This document shows, piece after piece, positions 24,257-33,184 of a stretch of DNA of 64,000 nt. A program made the translations under genes and the position numbers. The notes below the pieces were generated by a model that did no database searches, had not been told where the DNA came from, and was given only the letters and a program-made list of their open reading frames with translations. The stretch spans positions 248,001 to 312,000 of the forward strand of contig NZ_AQQR01000002.1 of the NCBI RefSeq assembly GCF_002210095.1. Reading direction: 5' to 3'. This DNA comes from Marinibacterium profundimaris. Lineage in GTDB: Bacteria; Pseudomonadota; Alphaproteobacteria; Rhodobacterales; Rhodobacteraceae. Numbering within the stretch: the first letter of the stretch is position 1; every line of letters begins with the position of its first letter.

Positions 24257-26436
24257 TCCGCCGGGCCGCGCGTCTGCCGCGGCCGGACCTCGCGCAGGGC
24301 GGCGGCAAGCTCTTCCGGCATGCAGGGCTTCTGCAACACCGGGAAGGTATACTGTTCCTGCGCCTCGACCGACAGGCTGATATAGCCTGACATCAGCAGG
24401 ATGCCGCTGTCAGGGACGCTCTTGCGCACCCGGCTCGCCAGTTCGATGCCGTCGATGCCGCCGGGCATGACGACGTCGCTCAGCAGGATGTCGAAATCGG
24501 TGCCCTCGTCGATCAGCCGCACCGCCTCGGTCGCTTGACTGGCCGGTATCACCCTGTACCCCATGTCGGTCAGCATCTGCGACATGGCGAACAGCAGGTC
24601 CGGTTCATCCTCGACCAACAGCACCCTCTCGCCGGCGCCCTGTGGAACGCTGGGGCGCGATTGCGGCTGTTCGCGCTGATCGGCCTCGTTCCCGCGCGGC
24701 AGGGTCAGGCAGACCGTGGTGCCGCGGCCGACATCGGAATACATCCGCATATCGCCGTTGGATTGCCGGACGAAGCCGTAGACCATCGCCAGGCCAAGCC
24801 CGGCGCTGTCGCTGTCGGACTTGGTGGAGAAATAGGGATCCGTTGCGCGTCGCCGCACCTCGGGCGTCATGCCGGGGCCATTGTCGGTGACCGTGATCTC
24901 GACAAAGCGCAGGTCGCGGTCGCCGGGTTCATGGGCATAGACCTGACGGTGCAGCAGGCCCGGGCTGCTGGTGGTCACGCTGCGGGCCTTGATGCGGATC
25001 CAGCTGCCCGTCCCGCTGGACCGGATCGCGTCACGGCTGTTCAGCACCAGGTTCAGCAACGCGGTGTCCAGCTGCGCGGGATCGCAGAAGACCCTCAGGT
25101 CGGGTTCGGACAGCTCGAACACCAGCTCCACGTTTTCCTCGACCGCCGGGCGCGCAAGCTGTTCCAGGTCCTTCAGGACCTCGGCGACGGGGCGCGACTG
25201 GCTGCTGCCGGGGTTGCGCCTGGCAAAGGTCAGCAGGCGCGAGGTCAGGTCCCTGCCCCGGCTGACGGCGTTGTGCGCACGGGTCAGCATCTCCTGGGCC
25301 CTGCCGGGCTCGGTGTCCTTGCGGGCGATATCGACCGCGTAGAGGATCGTTGCCAGCAGGTTGTTGAAATCATGCGCCACACCGCCGGTCAGCTGGGCCA
25401 GCGCATCCAGCCGGCTGTTGCGCTCGATCTGTTGCCGGTTGCGTTCCTGGTCGGTGACGTCGTCGATCACGAGGATCGCACTCAGTTCGCCCAGCTGCTT
25501 GTCGAGCGCGGCGCTGGACAGCCGGATATACAGGTCGTTGTCGGGCCGCGTGGTGTCGCGCAACAGCAGGATCCGGCCCTTCATCTGCTCGCCGGTCTGG
25601 ACCTCGTCCAGCAGCTGCCCGATGCTGAACCCCTCGCCGTCATCGCCGGGCGGGCTCAGGCGCAGGTGCCCGGGCCAGGAAAAGGGCGGCACGGAGTCCG
25701 GCAGTTGCAGGATGGCGCGGGCGGCCGGATTGGCAAGCACGATCCGCCCCTGCCCGTCCATCCCGGCAAGCCCGCCGGACAGGGCCGAGAAGACCGCTGC
25801 AAAGCGCCTTTCGCGTTCCACGGACAGGAAGTAGTCGCGCCGCAACAGGATGCCGAAGCCCCCCAGCACCAGCAGAAGCGCGGCCGTGGCGGCCAGGCTC
25901 TGGATCCGCAGGCTGCGCACGACCTCGGCGATCCGGTCGTTCATCGCGTCCCGGGTCAGGGTCAGGGTGGCATAGATCTGGCGGGAGGCCGGGACATCGT
26001 CATAACGGACCCGCGCGTCGATCTCGGCGATTGGCAAACCCTGCGCATGAAGCTGGCGCACCGTGTCGGCCGCCGCGCCATAGGCGAGAGCCGCGTCGCG
26101 GACCGCTTCCACCTCCAGGCCAAGCCCCGCCTCCGCCGCGAGGCCGGACAGGGTATCGAGCTGGCTTGTCGCGAGCGCGGCGTTTTCCTCGGTCTCCGCG
26201 CAATAGCGCGGCTCGTCCGGGCGCAGGACGCAATTCTTGAAATCGTGGATCATGCCATCGAAACCGATGGTCGCCAGCAGGTCCTGTGCGGCAGCTTCGA
26301 AGCGCAGTTCGGTGTCGCGCAGCCGGTCCGTGCCGTTCTCAAGCCGCCAGAACGACCAGCCCAAGAGCCCGAGCATGACCACCACGGCCAGCACGCCAAG
26401 CCCGATGTCCCGTTTCAGGGTATCCCCGACTGCCAT
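24244..26436 (-). CDS. Hybrid sensor histidine kinase with C-terminal receiver
   Basis: 730 residues from the ATG at 26436. Membrane helix 1 (about 12-30), a periplasmic helical sensor (about 31-175, with MIHDFKNCVLRP), membrane helix 2 (about 181-198), a PAS domain (about 210-330), HisKA with His355 (GGVAHDFNNLLATI), HATPase (VTDNGPGM, GLGLAMVYGFV), and a receiver with Asp654 (LLSDVVMPGG). The H-box is of the CckA-like HDFNNLL type. The periplasmic part suggests sensing of an envelope signal or small ligand. It overlaps the convergent response regulator; cognate relation is inferred. Confidence 0.9.
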   Translation of the reverse strand: MAVGDTLKRDIGLGVLAVVVMLGLLGWSFWRLENGTDRLRDTELRFEAAAQDLLATIGFDGMIHDFKNCVLRPDEPRYCAETEENAALATSQLDTLSGLAAEAGLGLEVEAVRDAALAYGAAADTVRQLHAQGLPIAEIDARVRYDDVPASRQIYATLTLTRDAMNDRIAEVVRSLRIQSLAATAALLLVLGGFGILLRRDYFLSVERERRFAAVFSALSGGLAGMDGQGRIVLANPAARAILQLPDSVPPFSWPGHLRLSPPGDDGEGFSIGQLLDEVQTGEQMKGRILLLRDTTRPDNDLYIRLSSAALDKQLGELSAILVIDDVTDQERNRQQIERNSRLDALAQLTGGVAHDFNNLLATILYAVDIARKDTEPGRAQEMLTRAHNAVSRGRDLTSRLLTFARRNPGSSQSRPVAEVLKDLEQLARPAVEENVELVFELSEPDLRVFCDPAQLDTALLNLVLNSRDAIRSSGTGSWIRIKARSVTTSSPGLLHRQVYAHEPGDRDLRFVEITVTDNGPGMTPEVRRRATDPYFSTKSDSDSAGLGLAMVYGFVRQSNGDMRMYSDVGRGTTVCLTLPRGNEADQREQPQSRPSVPQGAGERVLLVEDEPDLLFAMSQMLTDMGYRVIPASQATEAVRLIDEGTDFDILLSDVVMPGGIDGIELASRVRKSVPDSGILLMSGYISLSVEAQEQYTFPVLQKPCMPEELAAALREVRPRQTRGPADQGR

Positions 26437-26459
26437 TCCATCCCGTTCATTGCCGCAGA

Positions 26460-26475
26460 ACGCCGGATCCGGCGT
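26460..26475. promoter_or_regulatory. 16-bp palindrome upstream of hybrid kinase
   Basis: ACGCCGGATCCGGCGT is a perfect palindrome whose near end is 24 bp upstream of the kinase ATG, in the 164-bp gap before grpE. It could be an operator or a hairpin in the leader. Confidence 0.35.
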
Positions 26476-26600
26476 CCTGCCCACAATCGATCAAAGTGAA
26501 CGGCCCGTCGACGATAAATTGCGTTGACGGTTTCTTTAATCTTGCCCTGGTTGCAGGGCGCCCCCCGGGGATGGCGGGGCCGGTGTCGTCCGCTGCGGGC

Positions 26601-27161
26601 TTAGCCCGGGTTCGACGACACGCCGACCTGCGCGGGGCGCAGCAAACGGTCGTGCAGCATGAACCCCTCGGCCGAGACCTGGATGATCTCGCCGGCCTTG
26701 GTGCCGGGCACCGGGGCCTCGAACATCGCCTGGTGGACCTGCGGATCGAACTTGTCGCCCACGGCGGGGGAAATCACGTTGATCCCGTGCTTGGTGAACA
26801 CATTCACCAGCTCGCGCATCGTGAGCTCGACACCTTCGATCAGCGCGGCCGACACGGCCTTCTGCTCTTCGGAGGCGGATTCGACCGCGCGCTTCATGTT
26901 GTCGTAGACCGGAAGCATGTCGCGGGCCAGTTTCGACCCACCGTAATTCTCGGCCTCACGCCGGTCCTTTTCGGACCGCTTGCGCGCGTTTTCCGCGTCG
27001 GCCAGCGCGCGCATGAAGCGATCGCGCAGCTCATCACGTTCGGCCCGCAGCGCGTCCAGCTCGATCTCGTCGGCATCCGCCTCGTGCAGTTCGGCCTCTT
27101 GTTCCTCGGCCTCCGCATTGGCGATATCGTCGAGAAAATCCTCGTTCCTGGGCTCTGCCAT
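26601..27161 (-). CDS. grpE: Nucleotide exchange factor GrpE
   Basis: 186 residues. A very acidic N-terminus (EAEEQEAELHEADADEIELDAL) leads into the long coiled-coil dimer helix (ERDELRDRFMRALADAENARKRSEKDR), then the beta domain with KFDPQVHQAMFEAPVP and the terminal LHDRLLRPAQVGVS. This is the ADP/ATP exchange partner of DnaK. It lies 9 bp after hrcA on the same strand and is likely co-transcribed from the hrcA promoter. dnaK and dnaJ are not in the window. Confidence 0.96.
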   Translation of the reverse strand: MAEPRNEDFLDDIANAEAEEQEAELHEADADEIELDALRAERDELRDRFMRALADAENARKRSEKDRREAENYGGSKLARDMLPVYDNMKRAVESASEEQKAVSAALIEGVELTMRELVNVFTKHGINVISPAVGDKFDPQVHQAMFEAPVPGTKAGEIIQVSAEGFMLHDRLLRPAQVGVSSNPG

Positions 27162-27170
27162 TGGTCACCT

Positions 27171-28232
27171 CTAGTTTCGGTCGGAAATCAGCCGCCCGAC
27201 CAACTGTGCCGTGTAGTCCACGATCGGCACGATCCGTCCATAGTTCAGTCGCGTCGGGCCGATCACGCCCACCGCACCGATGATCTTTCGATCCGCGTTC
27301 ATATAAGGAGAGACCACCAGAGAGGAACCCGAAAGCGAAAAAAGTTTGTTCTCGGAGCCGATAAAAATGCGCACGCCGTCGCCGTCCTGCGTCAGGTCGA
27401 GGAACTCTGCGATGTCGCGCTTGCGTTCGAGATCGTCGAACAGGGTCCGGATGCGGTCGATCTCTTCCTCGCCGCCCTCGCCCAGCAGATTCGCGCGGCC
27501 GCGCACGATCAGCCGCTCGGCGCCCTCGCCGGAATTGTCCCAGACCGCCAGGCCGCTTTCGACCAGCGCATGGGCCAGGCTGTCGATCTCTTGCCGGCGG
27601 GCGGTGATCTCTTCGCCGATGACGCCGCGCAGCTCTCCCAATGTGCGCCCTTCGATCAGGGCGTTGAGAAAATTCGCCGCCTCGCGCATCGAACTGGGCG
27701 TCTGTCCGGGCGGTGGGGTGAACAGCCGGTTTTCCACATGCCCGTCGGAAAACACCAGCACCACCAGCGCGCGGTCGGGCGAGAGCGACACGAACTCGAT
27801 ATGCCGCAGCCCGGCCTCGTGTTTCGGCGTCAGCACCAGTGAAGCGCTTTGCGTGACGCCCGACAGCGCCGAGCCGACCTTGTCGAGCAATTGGGTGACA
27901 TCGGTGGAATTGCCGCTGACCGTCGCCTCGATCTTCTCGCGGTCGGTGACGGCGACATCGTCGACCTCCAGCAGCGAATCGACGAACATCCGCAGCCCGC
28001 GCTGCGTGGGCACCCGGCCGGCGGAAATGTGCGGACTGTCGAGCAGGCCGAGATATTCGAGATCCTGCATCACGTTGCGCACCGTTGCCGCCGAAACCTG
28101 TTCCGACAGGCTGCGGGTCAGCGTCCGGGAGCCGACGGGTTCTCCGTTCTCCAGGTAACTTTCGACCACGCGCCGAAACACTTCGCGCGAACGGTCATTC
28201 ATGCTTTCCAACACGTCGCTGGTCTTGGTCAT
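27171..28232 (-). CDS. hrcA: Heat-inducible transcription repressor HrcA
   Basis: 353 residues. The N-terminal winged helix ([60 protein letters not shown]) is the conserved DNA-binding part; the GAF-like domain follows. The C-terminus ends with [30 protein letters not shown], diagnostic for HrcA. It represses groESL-type operons through CIRCE operators, using GroEL as co-repressor. No CIRCE element was found near it here, so its own operon seems not to be autoregulated by that route. Confidence 0.97.
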   Translation of the reverse strand: MTKTSDVLESMNDRSREVFRRVVESYLENGEPVGSRTLTRSLSEQVSAATVRNVMQDLEYLGLLDSPHISAGRVPTQRGLRMFVDSLLEVDDVAVTDREKIEATVSGNSTDVTQLLDKVGSALSGVTQSASLVLTPKHEAGLRHIEFVSLSPDRALVVLVFSDGHVENRLFTPPPGQTPSSMREAANFLNALIEGRTLGELRGVIGEEITARRQEIDSLAHALVESGLAVWDNSGEGAERLIVRGRANLLGEGGEEEIDRIRTLFDDLERKRDIAEFLDLTQDGDGVRIFIGSENKLFSLSGSSLVVSPYMNADRKIIGAVGVIGPTRLNYGRIVPIVDYTAQLVGRLISDRN

Positions 28233-28256
28233 CTGCGAAACCTTGCCTGGCGCCTC

Positions 28257-28284
28257 ATTAAAATCGACCGGTCTGAAAGGTCAA
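28257..28284 (-). promoter_or_regulatory. Probable hrcA-grpE promoter
   Basis: On the minus strand a -35 TTGACC (28279-28284) and a -10 TTTAAT (28257-28262) are spaced by 16 bp, 24 bp from the hrcA ATG. This fits a sigma-70 promoter; I could not make a heat-shock sigma assignment. Confidence 0.5.
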
Positions 28285-28344
28285 TCAGGGTTGCGCCGGG
28301 GCCGGCCCGGGGTCTATCCCGAGGCCGTCAACAAAGGATGTCCC

Positions 28345-29058
28345 ATGCGCCCCTCTGGTCGAGATTTAAGCGAAATGCGCCCGGTTTCAATCGAGACCGG
28401 CTTCACGAAGCACGCCGAAGGCTCGGTTCTGATCAAGGTGGGCGACACGCATGTGCTCTGTACCGCCACGATCGAGGACCGTGTGCCGCCCTTCATCAAG
28501 GGCTCTGGCCTGGGCTGGGTGACGGCGGAATACGGCATGCTGCCGCGCGCCACCAACACCCGGATGCGCCGCGAGGCGAGCGCCGGCAAGCAGGGTGGCC
28601 GCACGGTCGAGATCCAGCGCCTGATCGGCCGCAGCTTGCGCGCCGGGGTCGATCGCGTCGCCCTGGGTGAACGCCAGATTTCGATTGATTGCGACGTGTT
28701 GCAGGCCGATGGCGGGACGCGCTGCGCCTCGATCACCGGCGGCTGGGTCGCGCTGCGGCTGGCCGTCAACAAGCTGATGAAGGCCGGCGACGTGATTTCC
28801 GACCCGCTGGTGTCGCCCGTCGCAGCGGTCAGCTGCGGGATCTATGCGGGTCAGCCGGTTCTGGACCTGGATTACCCCGAAGACAGCGAAGCGGGCGTCG
28901 ACGGCAACTTTGTCATGCTCGGCGACGGCCGCCTGATCGAGGTGCAGATGTCCGCCGAGGGCGCGACCTTTTCGCGCGACCAGATGGATCAGCTGATGAG
29001 CCTGGCGGACAAGGGCGTCAAGGAACTGGCCGCCGCACAGCAGGCCGCGGTGGCATGA
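28345..29058 (+). CDS. rph: Ribonuclease PH
   Basis: 237 residues from the ATG at 28345 (AAGGA upstream). The start [28 protein letters not shown] and the active-site stretches [36 protein letters not shown] and [29 protein letters not shown] are those of RNase PH. A phosphate-dependent 3'-5' exonuclease that trims tRNA 3' ends. The ATG of rdgB overlaps its TGA. Divergent from hrcA. Confidence 0.97.
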   Translation: MRPSGRDLSEMRPVSIETGFTKHAEGSVLIKVGDTHVLCTATIEDRVPPFIKGSGLGWVTAEYGMLPRATNTRMRREASAGKQGGRTVEIQRLIGRSLRAGVDRVALGERQISIDCDVLQADGGTRCASITGGWVALRLAVNKLMKAGDVISDPLVSPVAAVSCGIYAGQPVLDLDYPEDSEAGVDGNFVMLGDGRLIEVQMSAEGATFSRDQMDQLMSLADKGVKELAAAQQAAVA

Positions 29059-29666
29059 CCCGCCGGTTCGAGGGCGACACGCTTCTGATCGCCACCCATA
29101 ACGCCGGCAAGCTCGAAGAGATGGCCGCGCTGCTGGAACCCTTTGGCGTGAAGGTAGTCGGCGCGGCCGAAATGGACCTGCCCGAGCCGGACGAGACCGA
29201 GACCACCTTCGTCGGCAATGCCCGGATCAAGGCGCATTCGGCGGCGAAGGCCACCGGCCTGCCGGCCCTGTCCGACGACAGCGGGATCGAGATCGACGCG
29301 CTGGACAATGCGCCGGGCGTCTACACCGCCGACTGGGCGGAAACCGGAAACGGCCGCGATTTCGTCATGGCGATGGAAAAGACCCATCGCCTGCTCGAAG
29401 AGGCCAACGCCCCCCACCCCCGCACCGCGCGCTTCTGCTGCACGCTGGTGCTGGCCTGGCCCGACGGCCATGACGAGGTGTTCGAAGGCGTGATGCCCGG
29501 CCAGGTCGTCTGGCCGATGCGCGGCGACATGGGCCACGGGTACGACCCGATCTTCGTCCCCGACGGCCATGACGTGACCTTTGCCGAGATGGACCGCTGG
29601 GAGAAGAACAAGATCTCTCATCGCGCGCGGGCCACGGCGAAATTCATAGACGCCAATTTTGGCTGA
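29055..29666 (+). CDS. rdgB: dITP/XTP pyrophosphatase (RdgB/Ham1)
   Basis: 203 residues. Substrate-binding [10 protein letters not shown] at the N-terminus, central [12 protein letters not shown] with the metal-binding acids, [18 protein letters not shown] and the C-terminal [11 protein letters not shown] are all conserved. Removes non-canonical purine nucleotides such as dITP and XTP. Overlaps rph by ATGA and hemW by 8 bp, so the three are translated from one message. Confidence 0.96.
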   Translation: MTRRFEGDTLLIATHNAGKLEEMAALLEPFGVKVVGAAEMDLPEPDETETTFVGNARIKAHSAAKATGLPALSDDSGIEIDALDNAPGVYTADWAETGNGRDFVMAMEKTHRLLEEANAPHPRTARFCCTLVLAWPDGHDEVFEGVMPGQVVWPMRGDMGHGYDPIFVPDGHDVTFAEMDRWEKNKISHRARATAKFIDANFG

Positions 29667-30822
29667 GGACTGGCAATCCGGCGGCTTCGGGCTGTATGTC
29701 CACTGGCCCTTCTGCGCCGCCAAGTGCCCCTATTGCGACTTCAACTCTCACGTGTCCCGCCAGATCGATGAAACGGTCTGGCGGGATGCTTACGTTAAGG
29801 AAATCGAAAGGGTTGCGGCCGAAACATCGGACAAGGTCCTGAACACGATCTTCTTTGGCGGGGGGACGCCTTCGCTGATGTCGCCCGAGCTTGTGTCGGA
29901 GGTGATCGAAGCGGCCCGCCGCGGCTGGCGCTGGTCGAACGATGTCGAGATCACGCTGGAAGCCAATCCCGGCTCGGTCGAGGCCGGGCGCTTTGCGGGC
30001 TATCGCATGGCCGGTGTGAACAGGGTCAGCCTGGGTGTTCAGGCGTTGAACGACGCGGATCTGCGGCGGCTGGGGCGGATCCACACGGTGGCCGAGGCGC
30101 GCGGCGCCTTCGACATTGCCCGGGCGGAATTCGATCGTGTGAGTTTCGACCTGATCTATGCGCGGCAGGATCAGTCGATGGCGGATTGGCGGGCGGAATT
30201 GTCCGAGGCGCTGGAAATGGCGGTGGATCACCTGTCGCTGTACCAACTGACGGTCGAGGACGGGACCGCCTTTGCCGACCGGTTTCGCGCAGGCGGGCTG
30301 CGCGGCCTGCCGGAGGACGACCTTGCCGCGGATCTATACGCCGTGACTCAGGAGGTCTGCGCCACCCACGGTTTGCCCGCCTACGAGGTGTCGAACCACG
30401 CCCGTCCGGGATCGGAATCGCGGCACAACCTCGTCTACTGGCGCTATGGCGATTATGCGGGGATCGGGCCGGGCGCACACGGGCGGCTGACGCTGAACGG
30501 TCAGAAGTTCGCGACCGAGGCGCCGCGCGCGCCGGGGCTGTGGCTGGACGCGGTGAAGGCGGGCCGTGGCGAATTGGCCCGCGAACCCTTGTCGCCTCAG
30601 GATCAGGGGGCGGAATACCTCATGATGTGTCTGCGCCTGTCAGAGGGACTGGATATGGCGCGGTTCTCACGGCTTTTTGGGGCGGATTTGCCGGAAGAAA
30701 AGCTGGTTTCGCTGGAAAACCTGGGCTTTCTGCGTCGGGACCGCGGCATTCTGCAAGCCACGGCCGAGGGCCGCATCCTTCTGAACTCTGTTCTGGCAGA
30801 GCTTTTGCCGGACCAGGCCTGA
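29659..30822 (+). CDS. hemW: HemW, radical SAM heme chaperone
   Basis: 387 residues from a TTG at 29659 inside the rdgB 3' end. The radical SAM cluster motif is CAAKCPYCDF (C-x3-C-x2-C). GGGTPSLMS and ALEANPGSVEAGRFAGYRMAGVNRVSLGVQ match the HemN/HemW family. The short N-terminus before the cluster and the lack of the extra HemN residues favour HemW, which transfers heme to respiratory enzymes, over coproporphyrinogen dehydrogenase. The TTG start has only weak ribosome-binding support and is inferred from overlap and homologue length. Confidence 0.9.
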   Translation: MAEDWQSGGFGLYVHWPFCAAKCPYCDFNSHVSRQIDETVWRDAYVKEIERVAAETSDKVLNTIFFGGGTPSLMSPELVSEVIEAARRGWRWSNDVEITLEANPGSVEAGRFAGYRMAGVNRVSLGVQALNDADLRRLGRIHTVAEARGAFDIARAEFDRVSFDLIYARQDQSMADWRAELSEALEMAVDHLSLYQLTVEDGTAFADRFRAGGLRGLPEDDLAADLYAVTQEVCATHGLPAYEVSNHARPGSESRHNLVYWRYGDYAGIGPGAHGRLTLNGQKFATEAPRAPGLWLDAVKAGRGELAREPLSPQDQGAEYLMMCLRLSEGLDMARFSRLFGADLPEEKLVSLENLGFLRRDRGILQATAEGRILLNSVLAELLPDQA

Positions 30823-30853
30823 ACCGGTCCGGCAGATTATCCTGATGTCGTGC

Positions 30854-31747
30854 TCAGTTCTGGCTGAGCAACCCGCACAGCGTATCAAGCTCTTCCAGCG
30901 TGTTGTAGCGGATGCGCATGACGCCGGATTCCGTACCTGGTTCGTGGTCCAGGATCACCCGCATCTTGAGCGCTGCCGACAGATCGCCTTCGAGGGCGCG
31001 GGTATCGGCGTCCTTCTCCTCGGCCATCCGCGGCGCAGTGTTGCGCGGTCTGGCGGGCGTGCCCTGTTCTTTCTTCACCAGGGCTTCCGTGGCGCGAACC
31101 GAGAGTCCCCCCTGTACGACCTTTTTGGCCAGAACCGAGGCGTTATCCGTGGTGATCAGCGCCCGCGCATGCCCGGCAGAGAGCTGCCCTTCGCGCAGAA
31201 GATCCTGAACATCGTCGGGCAGAACAAGCAGACGCATCAGGTTCGCGATGTGGCTGCGGCTTTTGCCAAGGGCTTCGGCGAGTTTCTCCTGGGTGTGGCC
31301 GAAACTGTCCATAAGCTGACGATATCCAGCCGCCTCTTCCATCGGGTTGAGGTCCGCACGCTGGATGTTCTCGATGATCGCGATCTCGAGGACCTCGACG
31401 TCATCGAAATCGCGCACCAGAACTGGAACTTCGTGCAGCTGCGCGGCCTGCGCGGCGCGCCAGCGACGTTCACCGGCGACGATTTCAAACATGCCTTCGT
31501 CGCGCGGGCGGACGATCAGGGGCTGAATGATCCCCTTTTCGCGGATGGAATTGGTCAGGTCCTCCAGATCCTCGGGCGCGAACCGGCGCCGCGGCTGGTT
31601 CGGATTGGCAACCAGCTTCTCCGTTGGAACAAGGAGATCCGGCCGCCGCGGTGCGGCGCCGCCGTCGTTTCCCTCTTCCGGGACGACATCCGACATCAGG
31701 GCGGACAGCCCCCGGCCAAGCCCGCGTGGTTTCTTCGATCCTGCCAT
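30854..31747 (-). CDS. parB: Chromosome partitioning protein ParB
   Basis: 297 residues. N-terminal LGRGLSALMSDV, then the ParB/Spo0J CTPase core (PNQPRRRF, IREKGIIQPLIVRP, EIVAGERRWRAAQ), the helix-turn-helix (HTQEKLAEALGKSRSHIANLMRLLVLP) and a C-terminal dimerisation part. It binds parS sites, two of which lie 1.4 and 3.3 kb upstream within the same gene cluster. The ATG is preceded by GGGAGG. Follows parA in the mnmE-mnmG-rsmG-parA-parB series. Confidence 0.97.
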   Translation of the reverse strand: MAGSKKPRGLGRGLSALMSDVVPEEGNDGGAAPRRPDLLVPTEKLVANPNQPRRRFAPEDLEDLTNSIREKGIIQPLIVRPRDEGMFEIVAGERRWRAAQAAQLHEVPVLVRDFDDVEVLEIAIIENIQRADLNPMEEAAGYRQLMDSFGHTQEKLAEALGKSRSHIANLMRLLVLPDDVQDLLREGQLSAGHARALITTDNASVLAKKVVQGGLSVRATEALVKKEQGTPARPRNTAPRMAEEKDADTRALEGDLSAALKMRVILDHEPGTESGVMRIRYNTLEELDTLCGLLSQN

Positions 31748-31764
31748 TCAGACCTCCCGGCGGC

Positions 31765-32568
31765 TCAGGCGGCCACCTTGTTGTGCTTTTCCATCAATTC
31801 AACTGCAAGCGCGCGATACGCCTGCGCGCCCTGCGAATTCGTGTCGTAGGCCGTGACCGGCATGGCGTAGGACGGCGCCTCGCTGACCCGGACATTCCGG
31901 GGGATCAGCGTTCGGAACACCAGCTCACCCAGGTTATCGCGGGCGTCCTGTTCGACCTGCTGCGACAGGTTGTTGCGCCGGTCATACATCGTAAGGACGA
32001 TCCCTTCGATCCGCAGATTGGGATTCGCGGTCTGTCGCACCTCGCGAATGGTCAGCATGAGCTGCGAGAGGCCCTCGAGAGCATAGAATTCACTTTGAAG
32101 CGGGACGAGAACCGAATGCGCGGCCACCATGGCGTTGACGGTCAGCAGGTTCAGGGAAGGCGGGCAGTCGATGAGGATGTAATTCCAGCCGTATTGATCC
32201 ATTGCCGGCTGCCGTAGGGAATCGTGCAGAAGATAGCTGCGTTTTTCGTTGGAAATCAGCTCGATATCCGCCGAACTAAGGTCGACCGTGGCCGGAACGA
32301 TGCCAAGATTGTCTATGCCGGTGCTTTGGATGACCTCGGTCAGCGGCGCATCGTCGATCAACAGGTCATAGGCGGTCAGGTCGCGTTCGTCCACGCCCAG
32401 GCCGGTGGAGGCGTTACCCTGCGGATCCAGGTCGACGACCAGAACCCTTTGTCCCATTTCCACCAGCGCAGCCGCCAGGTTGATGGCTGTCGTGGTCTTG
32501 CCGACCCCGCCCTTCTGATTGGCTACGGCGACGATGCGCGGACCGTGCGGACGCGACAGATCAGTCAC
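31765..32568 (-). CDS. parA: Chromosome partitioning ATPase ParA
   Basis: 267 residues from a GTG at 32568, which has an AAGGAG ribosome-binding site 6 bases upstream. The deviant Walker A KGGVGKTT, Walker A' VLVVDLDPQGNAS and Walker B ILIDCPPSLNLLTVNAM are intact. It moves ParB-bound origin regions toward the poles. It overlaps the rsmG 3' end by 8 bp and precedes parB by 17 bp. An upstream frame extension runs through rsmG in another frame and is not real. Confidence 0.97.
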   Translation of the reverse strand: MTDLSRPHGPRIVAVANQKGGVGKTTTAINLAAALVEMGQRVLVVDLDPQGNASTGLGVDERDLTAYDLLIDDAPLTEVIQSTGIDNLGIVPATVDLSSADIELISNEKRSYLLHDSLRQPAMDQYGWNYILIDCPPSLNLLTVNAMVAAHSVLVPLQSEFYALEGLSQLMLTIREVRQTANPNLRIEGIVLTMYDRRNNLSQQVEQDARDNLGELVFRTLIPRNVRVSEAPSYAMPVTAYDTNSQGAQAYRALAVELMEKHNKVAA

Positions 32569-33184
32569 GGGATACTCCTTTGATGACCAGAAGAACCGCC
32601 TCGGGCTCCGTTTCACTTTTAACCGCGTCGCAGTCAAATTGCCATGTGGCCCGTGCGTCCTCCACCTCTTTTCCCCAGGTTTTTCCCTTGAGGAAGAGCA
32701 TCGTGCCATCGGGGGCGGCGTGGCGTGTGGCGTAACCGAGGAGCGTCGTGAGATCGGCCAGGGCACGGGCCGAGACGACGCCGGCGCTTTGCGGGGGCGC
32801 GGATTCGATGCGTTGGGCGAGAACGTTGATCGAAACACCGCATTCGCGGGCGGCGGTGCGAAGGAAAACGGCCTTGCGCTGATCGCTTTCGATCAGGGTG
32901 ACGCGGGTGTCGGATGCCGGTTCAGCGGCGAGTATGGCTGCGATCACGCCCGGGAAGCCTCCTCCCGAGCCGAGATCGGCCCAATGATCCGTTCTCGGAG
33001 CGGCCCGATAGACCTGAAGGGAATCAACGATATGGCGCGACCAAAGGTGTGGAAGCGACGCACGCGAGACAAGGTTTATCTTCGGATTCCACTTGACCAG
33101 AAGATCCGCGAAAATCTGAAGCCGTTCGTATGTTTCACGTGAAACATTGAGAGCGACGGCTCCGGGCCCCTCGCCCACCGTCAC
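32561..33184 (-). CDS. rsmG: 16S rRNA (guanine527-N7)-methyltransferase
   Basis: 207 residues from GTG 33184, overlapping the mnmG stop by 4 bp (GTGA). [22 protein letters not shown] and the SAM motif [17 protein letters not shown], with [14 protein letters not shown], are RsmG features. It methylates G527 of 16S rRNA. Its N-terminal NVSRET codons are built from a perfect parS site (33131-33146). Confidence 0.96.
   Translation of the reverse strand: MTVGEGPGAVALNVSRETYERLQIFADLLVKWNPKINLVSRASLPHLWSRHIVDSLQVYRAAPRTDHWADLGSGGGFPGVIAAILAAEPASDTRVTLIESDQRKAVFLRTAARECGVSINVLAQRIESAPPQSAGVVSARALADLTTLLGYATRHAAPDGTMLFLKGKTWGKEVEDARATWQFDCDAVKSETEPEAVLLVIKGVSRD
33131..33146. promoter_or_regulatory. 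parS site inside rsmG
   Basis: TGTTTCACGTGAAACA is a perfect 16-bp match to the bacterial parS consensus, centred in rsmG codons for NVSRET. ParB should nucleate here. Confidence 0.93.

Noticed and set aside
28233-28344. CIRCE operator upstream of hrcA
   Set aside because: No TTAGCACTC-N9-GAGTGCTAA or close variant is present in the gap between hrcA and rph.
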